From the NCBI RefSeq assembly GCF_014268885.2, contig NZ_CP077095.1, forward strand, positions 4,681,001 through 4,745,000: a stretch of 64,000 nt of DNA, given 5' to 3'. The notes below the pieces were generated by a model. The model was not told the origin of the DNA and searched no databases. It worked only from the letters and a program-made list of their open reading frames with translations. This stretch comes from Pseudomonas xantholysinigenes (GTDB lineage Bacteria; Pseudomonadota; Gammaproteobacteria; Pseudomonadales; Pseudomonadaceae). This document shows positions 38,904 through 49,832 of this stretch, in pieces; position 1 is the stretch's first letter, and each line of letters opens with the position of its first letter. Made by a program: the position numbers and the translations under genes.

Positions 38904-39110
38904 CTAGGCGCTCACTCCCATCCACAACAGCAAGGCCGCGCAGATCGCGGCGTACACGGCGCCCTGGAACAGCGCCGGGTGCCAGACCAACGCCAGCACG
39001 CCGACCCGGCGCAACAGGGCATCGACCAGCAGGAACAACGGCAGCGCCAGCAGCAGCGCCTGGGCGATGGGCGGCAGGTAGACCCCACCCACCTCGAAAT
39101 CAATGGGCAT
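38904..39110 (-). CDS. DUF1656 small membrane protein (AaeX-like)
   Basis: 68 aa with two membrane segments (IAQALLLALPLFLLVDALL and LFQGAVYAAICAALLLWM) and the typical N-terminus PIDFEVGGVYLPP. DUF1656 proteins sit between FUSC and HlyD genes in efflux operons, and here the gene overlaps the FUSC gene by 11 bases. Probably an accessory subunit; mechanism unknown. Confidence 0.9.
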   Translation of the reverse strand: MPIDFEVGGVYLPPIAQALLLALPLFLLVDALLRRVGVLALVWHPALFQGAVYAAICAALLLWMGVSA

Positions 39111-41256
39111 CCACCACCTCCGTCAGTGGCGCCGGGATATCCGTCGCCAGTACAGCGCGATAACGCGCCAGCAATTGCCCGGCGACCGCCAGCGCCACCC
39201 GCAGGATGAACAACTGGCGCAGCGCTTCGCGCCCACCGGGCACCAGCGCGCCGTGCAGGGTATCGAGCACCTGGCCCTGGCGCTCGACGTCCTGCAACAG
39301 CGCGTCGAGTTCGACCGCGCCTTGACCGCCGATGACCTCGGCCATCCCCTGCAAGCCTTCGAGCAGGCGCTGCCGGGTCAGCAGCGGCAAGGCCAGCTCG
39401 CCCTCGCACAGGCTGCGTGCCTGCGCCAGGGCAATCGCCAGTGCCGGGCACACCAGCGCACAGTCGAAACGCTCGCGCGAAGCCGGGTCGGTGACCGCCG
39501 GCAGCAGGCCGATCATGGCCGACAGACGATCGAGCTGGCGGCTCTCGAAGGCGAACTGCCCGGCCAGTGTGCCTGGGGCGACGACCTGCCGGTGGACATC
39601 CTCGCGGGTCAATTGGAACAGCCTGGCGATACGCCGTTGCGGGTTGAACGGGAACACCAGGGCAAACACGATCATCGCCAGCACGCCGGCCATCAGGTAG
39701 CCGCCGGCGAACTCGAACCACTGGATATCGCTGTTGTGATAGGCGCCGACATTCTGCGGGCCGATCATCAACAGGCTGATCAGGCCGATGCCCATGCCAA
39801 TCCCTGCGGTCATTGGGTTGGCCAGCCCCACCGCGGCCAGGTAGAGCAAGGGCACCAGGCACAGCGCCAACATTTCAAAATCGCTGAACAGGGGCAGCAA
39901 GGCGAACTGGTAGAGCGCCGACAAGCCCATGCCCACCAGCAGCCCGCGGTTGTAGTTCTGGCTGGCCAGCAACGGGCGCGGCAGGGTTGCCATCAGCGAG
40001 CACATCACCCCCATCAGGATCACCGCCGAACGCGCGCCGTCCCAGGCGCTCTCGATCCACAACCCGCCGATCAGCAACAGCGCCAGGCAGGCGCGCACGG
40101 CGTTCATCCCCGCCAGCGGCCAGTCCAGGTGCAACGCACCGGCGCGCCCGGGCTGTGCTGGACAACTGGCCAGGCGCCCTTGCTGGATTGCCTCGTTGAG
40201 TTCGATCAGCTCATCCAGTTGCTGCAGCAGGCGCGCCTGCTCCCAACGCAAGGCCCAGGCCAGCGCGCGCAATTTCGGCGGCAAGGGTTCGCTGAGGAAC
40301 TCGGCGCGGTCGGCGGCTTCATCGAAGCCTTTGTGCAAGGTACGCAGGGTTTGCCGGTTTGCCGTCGACAGGGCCATGCCCTCTCGCGCCAAGGCTTCTA
40401 GGCTGTCCAGCTCGGCATCGCGCAGCAGTTGGATATCCGTCGGCAACGGCCCCTGCCAGTGTGCCTTGACCAGCTCTCGCTGCTGGCGCAGCACCAGCAG
40501 CCGTGACACCAGCAATACCAGCTGGTTGGCGAACAATTGCACCAGCCCGTCACCGCTGCGCAGGTGCGGGGCGTCGAAGTACAGGTGCCGACGCAGGCCC
40601 TCCAGGGCGCTGATTTCAGCGATCAGCTGGGCCTGGCGCTGGCGAAACGCGGCCTCGTCCTCTTCGGTACGGACCACTTCGGCGGCATGCCGGGCAATCA
40701 GTTTGAGCAGGCTGTCGACCTTGGCGAAGTAGCTCTTGGCCACCGCCTGGGGGCGCGCCGTCAGCAGGCTGACCACCGCCACGCAGGCCACCGCCAGCAA
40801 GGTCTCGGTCACCCGGGTGACCGCCAGCATGAAGGTTCCCTCGGGCTCCGGGACGGCGAGCATGGCCACCACCACCGCGGTAAAACCACTGAGCACGAAG
40901 GCATGGGAATCGGTATAGCGCAGCAAGGTGCCGCCGGCGGTACACAGCCCCAGCCACAGGGCCAGGCTGGCCACCAGGGTGTAGGGCATCTGCGCGAACA
41001 GCGCCATCAACAACACCGCCACCGCCGCGCCGACCACCGTGCCCAGCACCTGGGCCAGGCTGCGCTTGAGGGTCATGCCGGCCAACGGCAGGCTGATGAT
41101 GATCACCGTCATCAACGCCCACTTGGGTTGTTCCAGGTCGAACACGAACGCCAGGTAAAGACACAGCAGACCGGCCAGCACGGTGCGCAGCGCGAACAGC
41201 AGCACATCGCGACCGGGCTTGAACGCCAGCCTGAAATAGGCAATCAGTGGGGCCAT
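39100..41256 (-). CDS. FUSC-family inner-membrane efflux protein (AaeB-like)
   Basis: 718 aa with two blocks of about six membrane helices (residues about 15-170 and 375-530), each followed by a soluble region. This is the layout of the fusaric acid resistance/AaeB family. It begins MAPLIAYFRLAFKPGRDVLL. The ribosome site GAGG fits the ATG at 41256 rather than one four bases earlier in another frame. First gene of the three-gene efflux operon. Likely substrates are aromatic carboxylic acids, by family analogy only. Confidence 0.9.
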   Translation of the reverse strand: MAPLIAYFRLAFKPGRDVLLFALRTVLAGLLCLYLAFVFDLEQPKWALMTVIIISLPLAGMTLKRSLAQVLGTVVGAAVAVLLMALFAQMPYTLVASLALWLGLCTAGGTLLRYTDSHAFVLSGFTAVVVAMLAVPEPEGTFMLAVTRVTETLLAVACVAVVSLLTARPQAVAKSYFAKVDSLLKLIARHAAEVVRTEEDEAAFRQRQAQLIAEISALEGLRRHLYFDAPHLRSGDGLVQLFANQLVLLVSRLLVLRQQRELVKAHWQGPLPTDIQLLRDAELDSLEALAREGMALSTANRQTLRTLHKGFDEAADRAEFLSEPLPPKLRALAWALRWEQARLLQQLDELIELNEAIQQGRLASCPAQPGRAGALHLDWPLAGMNAVRACLALLLIGGLWIESAWDGARSAVILMGVMCSLMATLPRPLLASQNYNRGLLVGMGLSALYQFALLPLFSDFEMLALCLVPLLYLAAVGLANPMTAGIGMGIGLISLLMIGPQNVGAYHNSDIQWFEFAGGYLMAGVLAMIVFALVFPFNPQRRIARLFQLTREDVHRQVVAPGTLAGQFAFESRQLDRLSAMIGLLPAVTDPASRERFDCALVCPALAIALAQARSLCEGELALPLLTRQRLLEGLQGMAEVIGGQGAVELDALLQDVERQGQVLDTLHGALVPGGREALRQLFILRVALAVAGQLLARYRAVLATDIPAPLTEVVDAH

Positions 41257-41314
41257 CCATTACCTCGTAACCGGGGTGACACGCCCGGGCCCGTGCACGG
41301 GCCCGGGCGGGCTG

Positions 41315-41935
41315 TCACTTGTTCAGCTTGTTGAAGCTGGTCATCAGGTTACGGTAATCCGGGATGTGATTGGAGAACAACGTGCCGAGGCCTTCGATGT
41401 CGTTGCGCCAGTCGCGGTGCAGCTCGCAGGCCACGCCGAACCAGGTCATCAGTTGCGCCCCGGCCGCTTCCATGCGGCGCCAGGCCGAGTCACGGGTCAG
41501 TTCGTTGAAGGTGCCGGAGGCGTCGGTGACGACGAACACCTCGAAGCCCTCCTCCAGCGCCGACAAAGCCGGGAACGCCACGCACACCTCGGTGACCACA
41601 CCGGCGATGATCAGTTGCTTCTTGCCGGTGGCCTTGACCGCCTTGACGAAGTCTTCGTTGTCCCAGGCGTTGATGTTGCCGGGACGGGCAATGTACGGCG
41701 CGTCGGGGAACTGCTCCTTGAGCTCGGGCACCAGCGGGCCGTTGGGACCGTTCTCGAAGCTGGTGGTGAGGATGGTTGGCAGCTTGAAGTACTTGGCCAG
41801 GTCGGACAGCGCCAGCACGTTGTTCTTGAAGCGGTCCGGATCGATGTCGCGCACCAGTGACAACAGCCCGGTCTGGTGGTCGACCAGCAGGACGGCGGCG
41901 TCGTTCTTGTCCAGACGCTTGTATTGGAATGTCAT
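41315..41935 (-). CDS. Isochorismatase-family hydrolase (YcaC-like), copy 1
   Basis: 206-aa cysteine hydrolase of the YcaC group. Catalytic Asp19 is in AAVLLVDHQTGLL and catalytic Cys118 in IIAGVVTEVCVAFPALSA. The stretch YIARPGNINAWDN, including the region of the catalytic basic residue, is well conserved. True substrate of YcaC proteins is unknown. A paralogue lies 34 bases upstream, and both are transcribed together. Confidence 0.9.
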   Translation of the reverse strand: MTFQYKRLDKNDAAVLLVDHQTGLLSLVRDIDPDRFKNNVLALSDLAKYFKLPTILTTSFENGPNGPLVPELKEQFPDAPYIARPGNINAWDNEDFVKAVKATGKKQLIIAGVVTEVCVAFPALSALEEGFEVFVVTDASGTFNELTRDSAWRRMEAAGAQLMTWFGVACELHRDWRNDIEGLGTLFSNHIPDYRNLMTSFNKLNK

Positions 41936-41969
41936 GGTGGATCTCCTTGCGTGGATTGAAAGCGCAAGC

Positions 41970-42659
41970 TCAACTGCGTTGCGAGTCGAGCTGTTCGTGT
42001 TGGCTGATCACGGCCTGGGCCTTGGTGTAGCTCTCGATCAGCAACTGGTAGTGCGGGAACACCGCGCTGTAGGCCTCGGCCCACTCGGCGGCATCCGGGC
42101 GGTTCCAGGTGCGCTGGACCTCGGAGCACACGGCGGCGGTGTCCATCGGCACCACGCCGGCCTGGACCACCCGGGCCAGGGTGATTTCCTGGGCCATCTT
42201 GGAGTAGGTGCCTGACGCGTCGATGACAGCGAACACCTGGTAGCCGGCGGCCACCGCGCTGATGCTGGGGAAGGCCATGCACACGCTGGTGATGGTCCCG
42301 GCAATGATCAGTTGCTTGCGCCCGGTGGCCTTTACCGCGGCGACGAACTCGGGGTTGTCCCAGGCATTGATCTCGCCCTTGCGCGCGACGTATTGCGCAT
42401 GGGGCGCGGCCTCGTGGATTTCTGGAATCAGCGGGCCGTTCGGCCCTTGCGGCACCGATGCGGTGGTGATGACCGGGATCTTCGCCAGGCGGGCGATCTT
42501 GGCCAGGGTGATGGCATTGGCCCGCAACTCGGTCATGGGCATGTCCTTGACCGTCTGGAACAGACCGCTCTGATGGTCGATCAGCAGCATCGTGGCATTG
42601 TCGGGATCGATGCGTGGCACCTGCCCTTCGAAGTTGGCGGCTTGGGCGAAATTGCTCAT
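41970..42659 (-). CDS. Isochorismatase-family hydrolase, copy 2
   Basis: 229 aa. Catalytic Asp28 in [14 protein letters not shown] and catalytic Cys127 in [14 protein letters not shown]. Compared with copy 1 it has about nine extra residues at the N-terminus and a longer C-terminal tail ([20 protein letters not shown]). Start at [10 protein letters not shown] behind gaggagagaacg; an upstream in-frame ATG is less well placed. Divergent duplicate of the neighbouring gene. Confidence 0.9.
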   Translation of the reverse strand: MSNFAQAANFEGQVPRIDPDNATMLLIDHQSGLFQTVKDMPMTELRANAITLAKIARLAKIPVITTASVPQGPNGPLIPEIHEAAPHAQYVARKGEINAWDNPEFVAAVKATGRKQLIIAGTITSVCMAFPSISAVAAGYQVFAVIDASGTYSKMAQEITLARVVQAGVVPMDTAAVCSEVQRTWNRPDAAEWAEAYSAVFPHYQLLIESYTKAQAVISQHEQLDSQRS

Positions 42660-42918
42660 CGTTCTCTCCTCTTGGTGTGGAGAACAGGCCATCCTGGCCG
42701 CTGCGGTCAAACCGCGCCCCACAACTCCCAGGTGGGATTAACAGAGTAGGCAACGCAGGCTGAACGAAGCGACCGTCAGTCGGCGGGCCATGGCAAATGC
42801 CCGTGCGGCCTGGGGCCAGGCGGGCGACAGGGCTAACGGTAGAGAGGTGGAACGCGGGCCGGTAGGCCCATGGGTGAACCCTCAGCGTTCCATCTGGAGA
42901 ACAATGAGGTGGGCACCG

Positions 42919-43731
42919 TTATCGTGAGGTACGACGATATTGCTGCATCGGACTGCGCGGGGCTGTCGGATCGGTCATCTCGATAAGACCGGCCGCCAGC
43001 GCCGGTTTGAGATAGTTCGCTCTGAAGGTATGCCGATGAGACAGCTCGAGGCGCTCCATCAGTTCATTGGCACGCAGCGCGAGACCCGGTTTCAGAACCT
43101 CCAGGAGACGTGCTACTTGGTCGGTTACTTGGTCGGTCTCACTCGCCTCGGCCAATGCCTGCCGAAGTGCCTGGAGCATGAACTCGACAAAAGGCGTGGC
43201 CTCGCCAACCTGATCCGCAGCCGCCAAGGCACCGTAGTACGCCTCCTGCTGGGCACAGATCACCGACTCCACCGGCAGGTAGGCGAGTACCGGGCGCCAG
43301 CGGCTCAGTATCAGCGTCTGCCACAGACGCCCCATTCGCCCGTTGCCATCAGCGAAAGGATGGATGAACTCGAATTCGTAGTGAAAGATGCAACTGCTGA
43401 TCAACGGGTGCCAGTCACTGGCGCCCAGCCAACGCAGCAGGTCATGCATCAGCGGCTGCAAGCGACTGGCAGGCGGTGCCATGTGCAACAGACGCTGGCC
43501 GCGATAGATGCCGACACCTCCTCGGCGAAACTGACCCGCGTCGTCGATCAACCCCATCATCAGCAGCTTGTGGGCAGCCAGCAGATCAGTCTGACGCTCG
43601 GGCAGCCAGCCGCTCATCGCTTCATAGGTGGCAAAGGCATTGCGCACCACCTGGATTTCACACCCCTTTGGTTCAGGATTTCCTGAACTGATTATTTGCC
43701 CGCAGCGATTTTTCTCCTCGCCCGCCCCCAC
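42919..43731 (-). CDS. Fic-family protein, N-terminally short
   Basis: Fic enzymes transfer AMP or other nucleotide parts to target proteins. The complete catalytic motif HPFADGNGRMGR is at residues 124-135, and a C-terminal winged-helix region follows (TDQVTDQVARLLEVLKPG, LSHRHTFRANYLKPALAAG). Related proteins as I know them start about 60-80 residues earlier with an inhibitory helix, [S/T]xxxE[G/N]. Here the similarity begins at PKGCEIQVVRNAF and no such motif exists. The start is a GTG near a purine-rich stretch. It is either a truncated remnant or a deregulated form. Confidence 0.78.
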   Translation of the reverse strand: MGAGEEKNRCGQIISSGNPEPKGCEIQVVRNAFATYEAMSGWLPERQTDLLAAHKLLMMGLIDDAGQFRRGGVGIYRGQRLLHMAPPASRLQPLMHDLLRWLGASDWHPLISSCIFHYEFEFIHPFADGNGRMGRLWQTLILSRWRPVLAYLPVESVICAQQEAYYGALAAADQVGEATPFVEFMLQALRQALAEASETDQVTDQVARLLEVLKPGLALRANELMERLELSHRHTFRANYLKPALAAGLIEMTDPTAPRSPMQQYRRTSR

Positions 43732-43775
43732 CAGAATCGCTTCACCATAATCACAATAATCGTGAGGCCACTCCC

Positions 43776-44165
43776 GTGGACCAGACCCTCCAGGTACGGC
43801 AGGCCGCCGCCGACCTCGTCGCCGCCTTCGCCAGCAATGACACCGCCCGCTACTTCGCCTGCTTCAGCGAAGATGCCACCTTCCTTTTCCACACCGTGCC
43901 GCAACCGCTGTTGTCGCGCCGCGCCTATGAAGACCTCTGGGCCAGCTGGCTGGCGGACGGTTTCGCCGTGCTCGGCTGCGAATCCGGCAACGCCCAGGTG
44001 AGCCTGCAGGGCGACGTGGCGATCTTCATCCACGATGTAGCCACGCGTCTGCGCGTCGCCGGTGAAGTGCTCGAGCTGAGCGAGCGCGAGACCATCGTCT
44101 TCCGTCTGCAAGGCGAACGCTGGATCGCCTGCCACGAGCACCTGTCGGTCGTCTCGCTGAGCTGA
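43776..44165 (+). CDS. NTF2-like (SnoaL/DUF4440-type) protein
   Basis: 129-aa single-domain protein with the cone-shaped NTF2 fold signature: ADLVAAFASNDTARYFACFSEDATFLFHT at the start and ELSERETIVFRLQGERWIACHEHLS at the end. Start is GTG with gagg nine bases upstream. It precedes the permease and aldehyde dehydrogenase genes by 87 bases and may belong to the same pathway. Enzymatic or binding role unknown. Confidence 0.8.
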   Translation: MDQTLQVRQAAADLVAAFASNDTARYFACFSEDATFLFHTVPQPLLSRRAYEDLWASWLADGFAVLGCESGNAQVSLQGDVAIFIHDVATRLRVAGEVLELSERETIVFRLQGERWIACHEHLSVVSLS

Positions 44166-44252
44166 TCACTTTTCAAGCGGCCCTGCCGCCCTGCCATCGC
44201 ACCCACAACAAGGCCGCCCGACGGCCGACAACATTCGCGCTGGAGCCCCACC

Positions 44253-45752
44253 ATGAGCCACTCGACCGGTATCGAGACCAATGGCGTCGAACAGATCCCC
44301 GACGATCAACGCGACGCCGCCCCGCTGGACCTGTTCCGCCTGATCTTCGGCGGCGCCAACACTTTCGCCACCGCAGTGCTGGGCAGCTTCCCGGTATTGT
44401 TCGGCCTGTCGTTCCAGGCCGGACTCTGGGCCATCCTGCTGGGGGTCGGTGTGGGCGCGCTGATCCTTGCGCCCATGGGCCTGTTCGGCGCGCTCAACGG
44501 CACCAACAACGCGGTGTCGTCCGGCGCGCACTTCGGCGTGCACGGGCGCATCGTCGGCTCGTTCCTGTCGTTGCTCACCGCCGTGGCGTTCTTCTCGCTG
44601 TCGGTGTGGAGCTCGGGCGATGCCCTGGTCGGCGGTGCCAAGCGCCTGGTCGGCCTGCCGGAAACCGACCTGACCCTGGGCCTGGCCTATGGCCTGTTCG
44701 CGGTGCTGGTCCTGGTGGTGTGCATCTTCGGCTTTCGCTTCATGCTGTGGGTCAACAAGATCGCCGTGTGGGCCTCGAGCCTGCTGTTCCTGCTGGGCAT
44801 CGTCGCCTTCGCCGGGCCCTTCGACGCGGGCTATGCCGGCAACGTCAACCTCGGCCAGGCTGGTTTCTGGGCGGCGTTCGTCGGCGCGGCGATCCTGGCC
44901 ATGAGCAACCCGGTGTCGTTCGGCGCCTTCCTCGGCGACTGGTCGCGCTATATCCCGCGGCAAACCCCCAAGTCACGCATCATGCTGGCAGTGATCCTCG
45001 CCCAGGCCGCCACCCTGATTCCGTTCCTGTTCGGCCTGTGCACAGCCACCCTGGTGGCCAGCCAGGCGCCGGACTACATCGCCGCCAACAACTACGTCGG
45101 CGGCCTGCTGGCGATCTCGCCGGGCTGGTTCTTCCTGCCGGTGTGCCTGATCGCGGTGATCGGCGGCATGTCCACCGGCACCACGGCGCTGTACGGCACC
45201 GGCCTGGACATGTCCAGCGTGTTCCCGCGCCTGCTCAGCCGCGCTGCCGCTACCCTGCTGATCGGCGTGCTGGCCATCGGCTTCATCTTCATCGGCCGCT
45301 TCACCTTCAACCTGGTGCAGAGCGTCTCGACCTTCGCCGTGCTGATCATCACCTGCACCAGCCCGTGGATGGTAATCATGATCCTCGGCCTGATCACCCG
45401 CCGCGGCTTCTACCACGCCGACGACCTGCAGGTGTTCACCCGTGGCCAGCAAGGCGGCCACTACTGGTTCGACCACGGCTGGAACTGGCGCGGCATGGGC
45501 GCGTGGATCCCCAGCGCGGCCATCGGCCTGTGCTTCGTCAACCTGCCGGGGCAGTTCGTCGGACCACTGGGCGAGCTGGCCGACGGCATCGACCTGAGCC
45601 TGCCGGTGACCCTGGGCATCGCCGCCGTGCTGTACCTGATCCTGCTCAACCTGTTCCCCGAACCCGCTGGCGTGTATGGCCCCCAGGGCCCGCGCTGGGT
45701 GCGCTGCAAAAGCACGCCCGTGAAGCCTGTGACCACCGCCGAAATGGCCTGA
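44253..45752 (+). CDS. NCS1-family nucleobase/cytosine-type permease
   Basis: 499-aa symporter with about 12 membrane helices. Family marks include FRLIFGGANTFATAVLGSFP, NGTNNAVSSGAHFGV, MSNPVSFGAFLGDWSRYIP and the C-terminal soluble NWRGMGAWIPSAAIG. It belongs to the codB/purine-cytosine permease group. The aldehyde dehydrogenase starts 13 bases after its stop. The substrate is probably a small amine or heterocycle whose breakdown gives an aldehyde; this is inference from the neighbour. Confidence 0.88.
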   Translation: MSHSTGIETNGVEQIPDDQRDAAPLDLFRLIFGGANTFATAVLGSFPVLFGLSFQAGLWAILLGVGVGALILAPMGLFGALNGTNNAVSSGAHFGVHGRIVGSFLSLLTAVAFFSLSVWSSGDALVGGAKRLVGLPETDLTLGLAYGLFAVLVLVVCIFGFRFMLWVNKIAVWASSLLFLLGIVAFAGPFDAGYAGNVNLGQAGFWAAFVGAAILAMSNPVSFGAFLGDWSRYIPRQTPKSRIMLAVILAQAATLIPFLFGLCTATLVASQAPDYIAANNYVGGLLAISPGWFFLPVCLIAVIGGMSTGTTALYGTGLDMSSVFPRLLSRAAATLLIGVLAIGFIFIGRFTFNLVQSVSTFAVLIITCTSPWMVIMILGLITRRGFYHADDLQVFTRGQQGGHYWFDHGWNWRGMGAWIPSAAIGLCFVNLPGQFVGPLGELADGIDLSLPVTLGIAAVLYLILLNLFPEPAGVYGPQGPRWVRCKSTPVKPVTTAEMA

Positions 45753-45765
45753 CTGGAATCCGACC

Positions 45766-47196
<1,431 letters not shown>

Positions 47197-47249
47197 ACAG
47201 CTTGGGCTGCACTTGCGTGCTGACGCAGAGAGACTTGCCTAGCGCGATC

Positions 47250-47337
47250 CCTGTAGGAGCGGCCTTGTGCCGCGAAAGGGCCGCAAAGCGGCCCTTTCCG
47301 GTCAGTCCGGCACCCCGGCAAGGCCGCTCCACAAGGG
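47250..47337. repeat. REP inverted pair
   Basis: tgtaggagcggccttgtgccgcgaaaggg faces ccggcaaggccgctcc, with the inner hairpin gggccgcaaagcggccc. The left copy has an unoccupied IS110 target (CTGTAGGAGCGGC, 47251-47263). Confidence 0.85.
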
Positions 47338-47375
47338 CGCGCGGGAGCGGCGGTGCGACGGCCCCCGCGATGGCA

Positions 47376-49778
47376 TCAAGCGGGCTCGTCGGCCGGCCGA
47401 CCATTCTCCTGCACCAACACCATGCTCTGTGGCGACGACAAGGCGATCCCCGCCTCGCGCAGGTGCCCGAGAATGGTGAACAGCAGGTCGCTGCGCGTGC
47501 TCGACACCTGCCGTGGCGAACCCACATAACCGCTGACCGCGATCACCATGCCGCTGCTGGTCAGGTCCTTGAACGTCACCGAGGTCGCGGGCGCGTCGAG
47601 AATCGACTCATGCGCCTTGTAAGCCGCCAGCAGCAGCTCGCGCACGTGGCTGGCGTCGGTCTCCAGTGGCAGCGTCAAGGTGATGCCGACCACGCCCAGG
47701 GCATTGGCCATGGTCACGTTGCGCACGTTCTGCGAGATGAACTGCGAGTTGGGGACGATCACCGTGGAACGGTCGGACATCTGGATCTCGGTGGCACGTA
47801 CGTTGATTCGGCGGATATCCCCTTCCACCCCCGCCAGGCTCACCCAGTCACCGACCTTTACCGGACGCTCGGTGAGCAGGATCAGGCCGGAAATGAAGTT
47901 CTGCACGATCTGCTGCAGGCCGAAACCGATACCCACCGACAGCGCACTGACCACCCAGGTCAGGCTGGTCAGGTTGATGTGCAGGGTGGACATCACCAGC
48001 ATGGCCAGGAACAGGAAGCCCAGGTACCCGACCAAGGTCACCAGCGATGCACGCATGCCGGCGTCCATGTCGGTTTCCGGCAGCAGGCGCTCGCTGAGCC
48101 AGCGCTTGACCACGCGGATGGCGAACCAGCCACCGAGGAAGATCGCCACGGCCAGGAGGATGTCCTGGGGCACGATCTTCAGGTTGCCCAGCACCTTGCC
48201 GCCGCTGGCGTCCCAGTCGGCCAGGCTCAGCAGCAGCTCGCCGGGGCTGGTGCCCGAGGGCATGAACACCAGCAACGCCGCCGCGAACAGCAGCAGGGTA
48301 CGACCGATGCCCGCGAGGATGGTGCTGGCCTGGGCCTGGTGACGCTGCTGCAGGCCCAGTGCCGAGGCCAGGGCCAGGCCACCGGGCTGGCGCGGTGACA
48401 GCAGGGTTTCGCAGAGGTCGCCGAACACCGTGATCAACAGGTAGGCACAGGTGATGACCACACTGACCCACAGCAGCTTGCCGGTCAGGTAGAACGCCAA
48501 GGTGAGATAACCCGCAAGCAGGGTCAGCAGGATCACCCCCACCCACACCACGATCACCGCCGGGATCAGCCCGGCCAGGCCAGTTGGGCGCGGCAGCTCG
48601 TGCTGGCGCAAGGTCCGGCGGTAACCCAGCAAGGCGAAGACGAACAGCAGCGACACCACCAGCGCGGTCAGGCCGTTGGTGGCCAGGGTCAATGCCAGGC
48701 TGGTACCGATCACGCTGTTGATGCGTTCCTGGGTCAGCATCACCATCAGCACCAACGCCAACACCTTCGGGAACCAGGCCAGGGCACTGGCCACCTCGTC
48801 AGGGATCGGCGGCAGCCGCCACGAAGGGCGCTGCAGCATGAGCATGGCGCGCCCCAGGCCGGAAATGAACGCGCTGAACACCACCAGGGTCAGCACATGG
48901 TTGGTCAGGCTGGCGATATCGGTGCCCAGCTCGGCGCTGCTTTCCAGGCCCCAGCGCAGCAGCGACACCGAACCGGCGATGGTGCCCAGGGTCGCCAGGC
49001 TCACGCTCAGGGCCAGGGCGCTGCGGCGCAACCGACCTTCGGGCAGCCAGCGCACCATGGCATTGGCCAGCAGGCGCTCGAGCATGCGCCGCACCCAGGT
49101 CCAGACCAGCACCGCGGCAATCAGGGTGCCGAAAAAGAACCAGCGATGCTCGGCGCTGGTGGCGCTGGCCAGGGCATCGGCCGCTTCGCCACGCAGGTCC
49201 CGCAGGCGCGCCAGGTCTTCGTCGGTGGGCCGGATCAGGCTCGACCAGAAGGCCGGGCTCAAAGGGCTGGCCGCACGGCTGGTGACTTGCGAGTTGAACA
49301 GGCTGCGGCGCAGGTTGACGATCTGCGTGGAGAGGTCGCGGGCCGACTGAGTCAGTTGCGTCGCTTCCTTTTGCTCGGCGAGCACCGCGTTCTTTTCCGC
49401 CACCAGCTGCTGGCGTTGGCGGGTCAGGCTCTCGGCCTCGTCGGGCTGTGGCGGGCCAAAGACATTGAGCTGGTCGTCCAGGCGCTCGACATCGGCGCTG
49501 CGCTGGGTCGCCAGCGCATCGGCCTGGCGCTGCACCTGCAGGGCCTGCTGGCGAAGCTGCGACAGCAGGTCGTCGTTGGCATTGGCGCTGACGCCTTGGC
49601 GGATCTGGTCGAGGTGCTCGCTCAGTTGCTCAAGGCTGGCGTCTTCTTGCAGCACCTGCTGCTCGGCCACGGCCAGGCGCGACACCGGCGTGACCGGAGC
49701 GGCCCAGGCCGGTAGCGCCGCCCACAGCAACAGGGCCAGAACGCTTGCGTAAAATCGGTCAAGGCTGACACGCCTCAT
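47376..49778 (-). CDS. MscS/MscK-type mechanosensitive channel with DUF3772 domain
   Basis: 800 aa. Signal peptide (LALLLWAALPAWA), then a periplasmic coiled-coil domain rich in Gln/Glu (DUF3772, residues about 30-190), about ten membrane segments, and a C-terminal MscS domain. The MscS pore and beta domains are visible in VGIGFGLQQIVQNFISGLIL and VGDWVSLAGVEGDIRRINVRA, then VPNSQFISQNV. It opens under membrane tension to release solutes. Transcribed alone; ends close to the REP. Confidence 0.92.
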   Translation of the reverse strand: MRRVSLDRFYASVLALLLWAALPAWAAPVTPVSRLAVAEQQVLQEDASLEQLSEHLDQIRQGVSANANDDLLSQLRQQALQVQRQADALATQRSADVERLDDQLNVFGPPQPDEAESLTRQRQQLVAEKNAVLAEQKEATQLTQSARDLSTQIVNLRRSLFNSQVTSRAASPLSPAFWSSLIRPTDEDLARLRDLRGEAADALASATSAEHRWFFFGTLIAAVLVWTWVRRMLERLLANAMVRWLPEGRLRRSALALSVSLATLGTIAGSVSLLRWGLESSAELGTDIASLTNHVLTLVVFSAFISGLGRAMLMLQRPSWRLPPIPDEVASALAWFPKVLALVLMVMLTQERINSVIGTSLALTLATNGLTALVVSLLFVFALLGYRRTLRQHELPRPTGLAGLIPAVIVVWVGVILLTLLAGYLTLAFYLTGKLLWVSVVITCAYLLITVFGDLCETLLSPRQPGGLALASALGLQQRHQAQASTILAGIGRTLLLFAAALLVFMPSGTSPGELLLSLADWDASGGKVLGNLKIVPQDILLAVAIFLGGWFAIRVVKRWLSERLLPETDMDAGMRASLVTLVGYLGFLFLAMLVMSTLHINLTSLTWVVSALSVGIGFGLQQIVQNFISGLILLTERPVKVGDWVSLAGVEGDIRRINVRATEIQMSDRSTVIVPNSQFISQNVRNVTMANALGVVGITLTLPLETDASHVRELLLAAYKAHESILDAPATSVTFKDLTSSGMVIAVSGYVGSPRQVSSTRSDLLFTILGHLREAGIALSSPQSMVLVQENGRPADEPA

Positions 49779-49832
49779 CGAATGTTCCTCTATACAACTC
49801 GACAGGGCGCAAATTCTACGCGTTCCGCAGGG

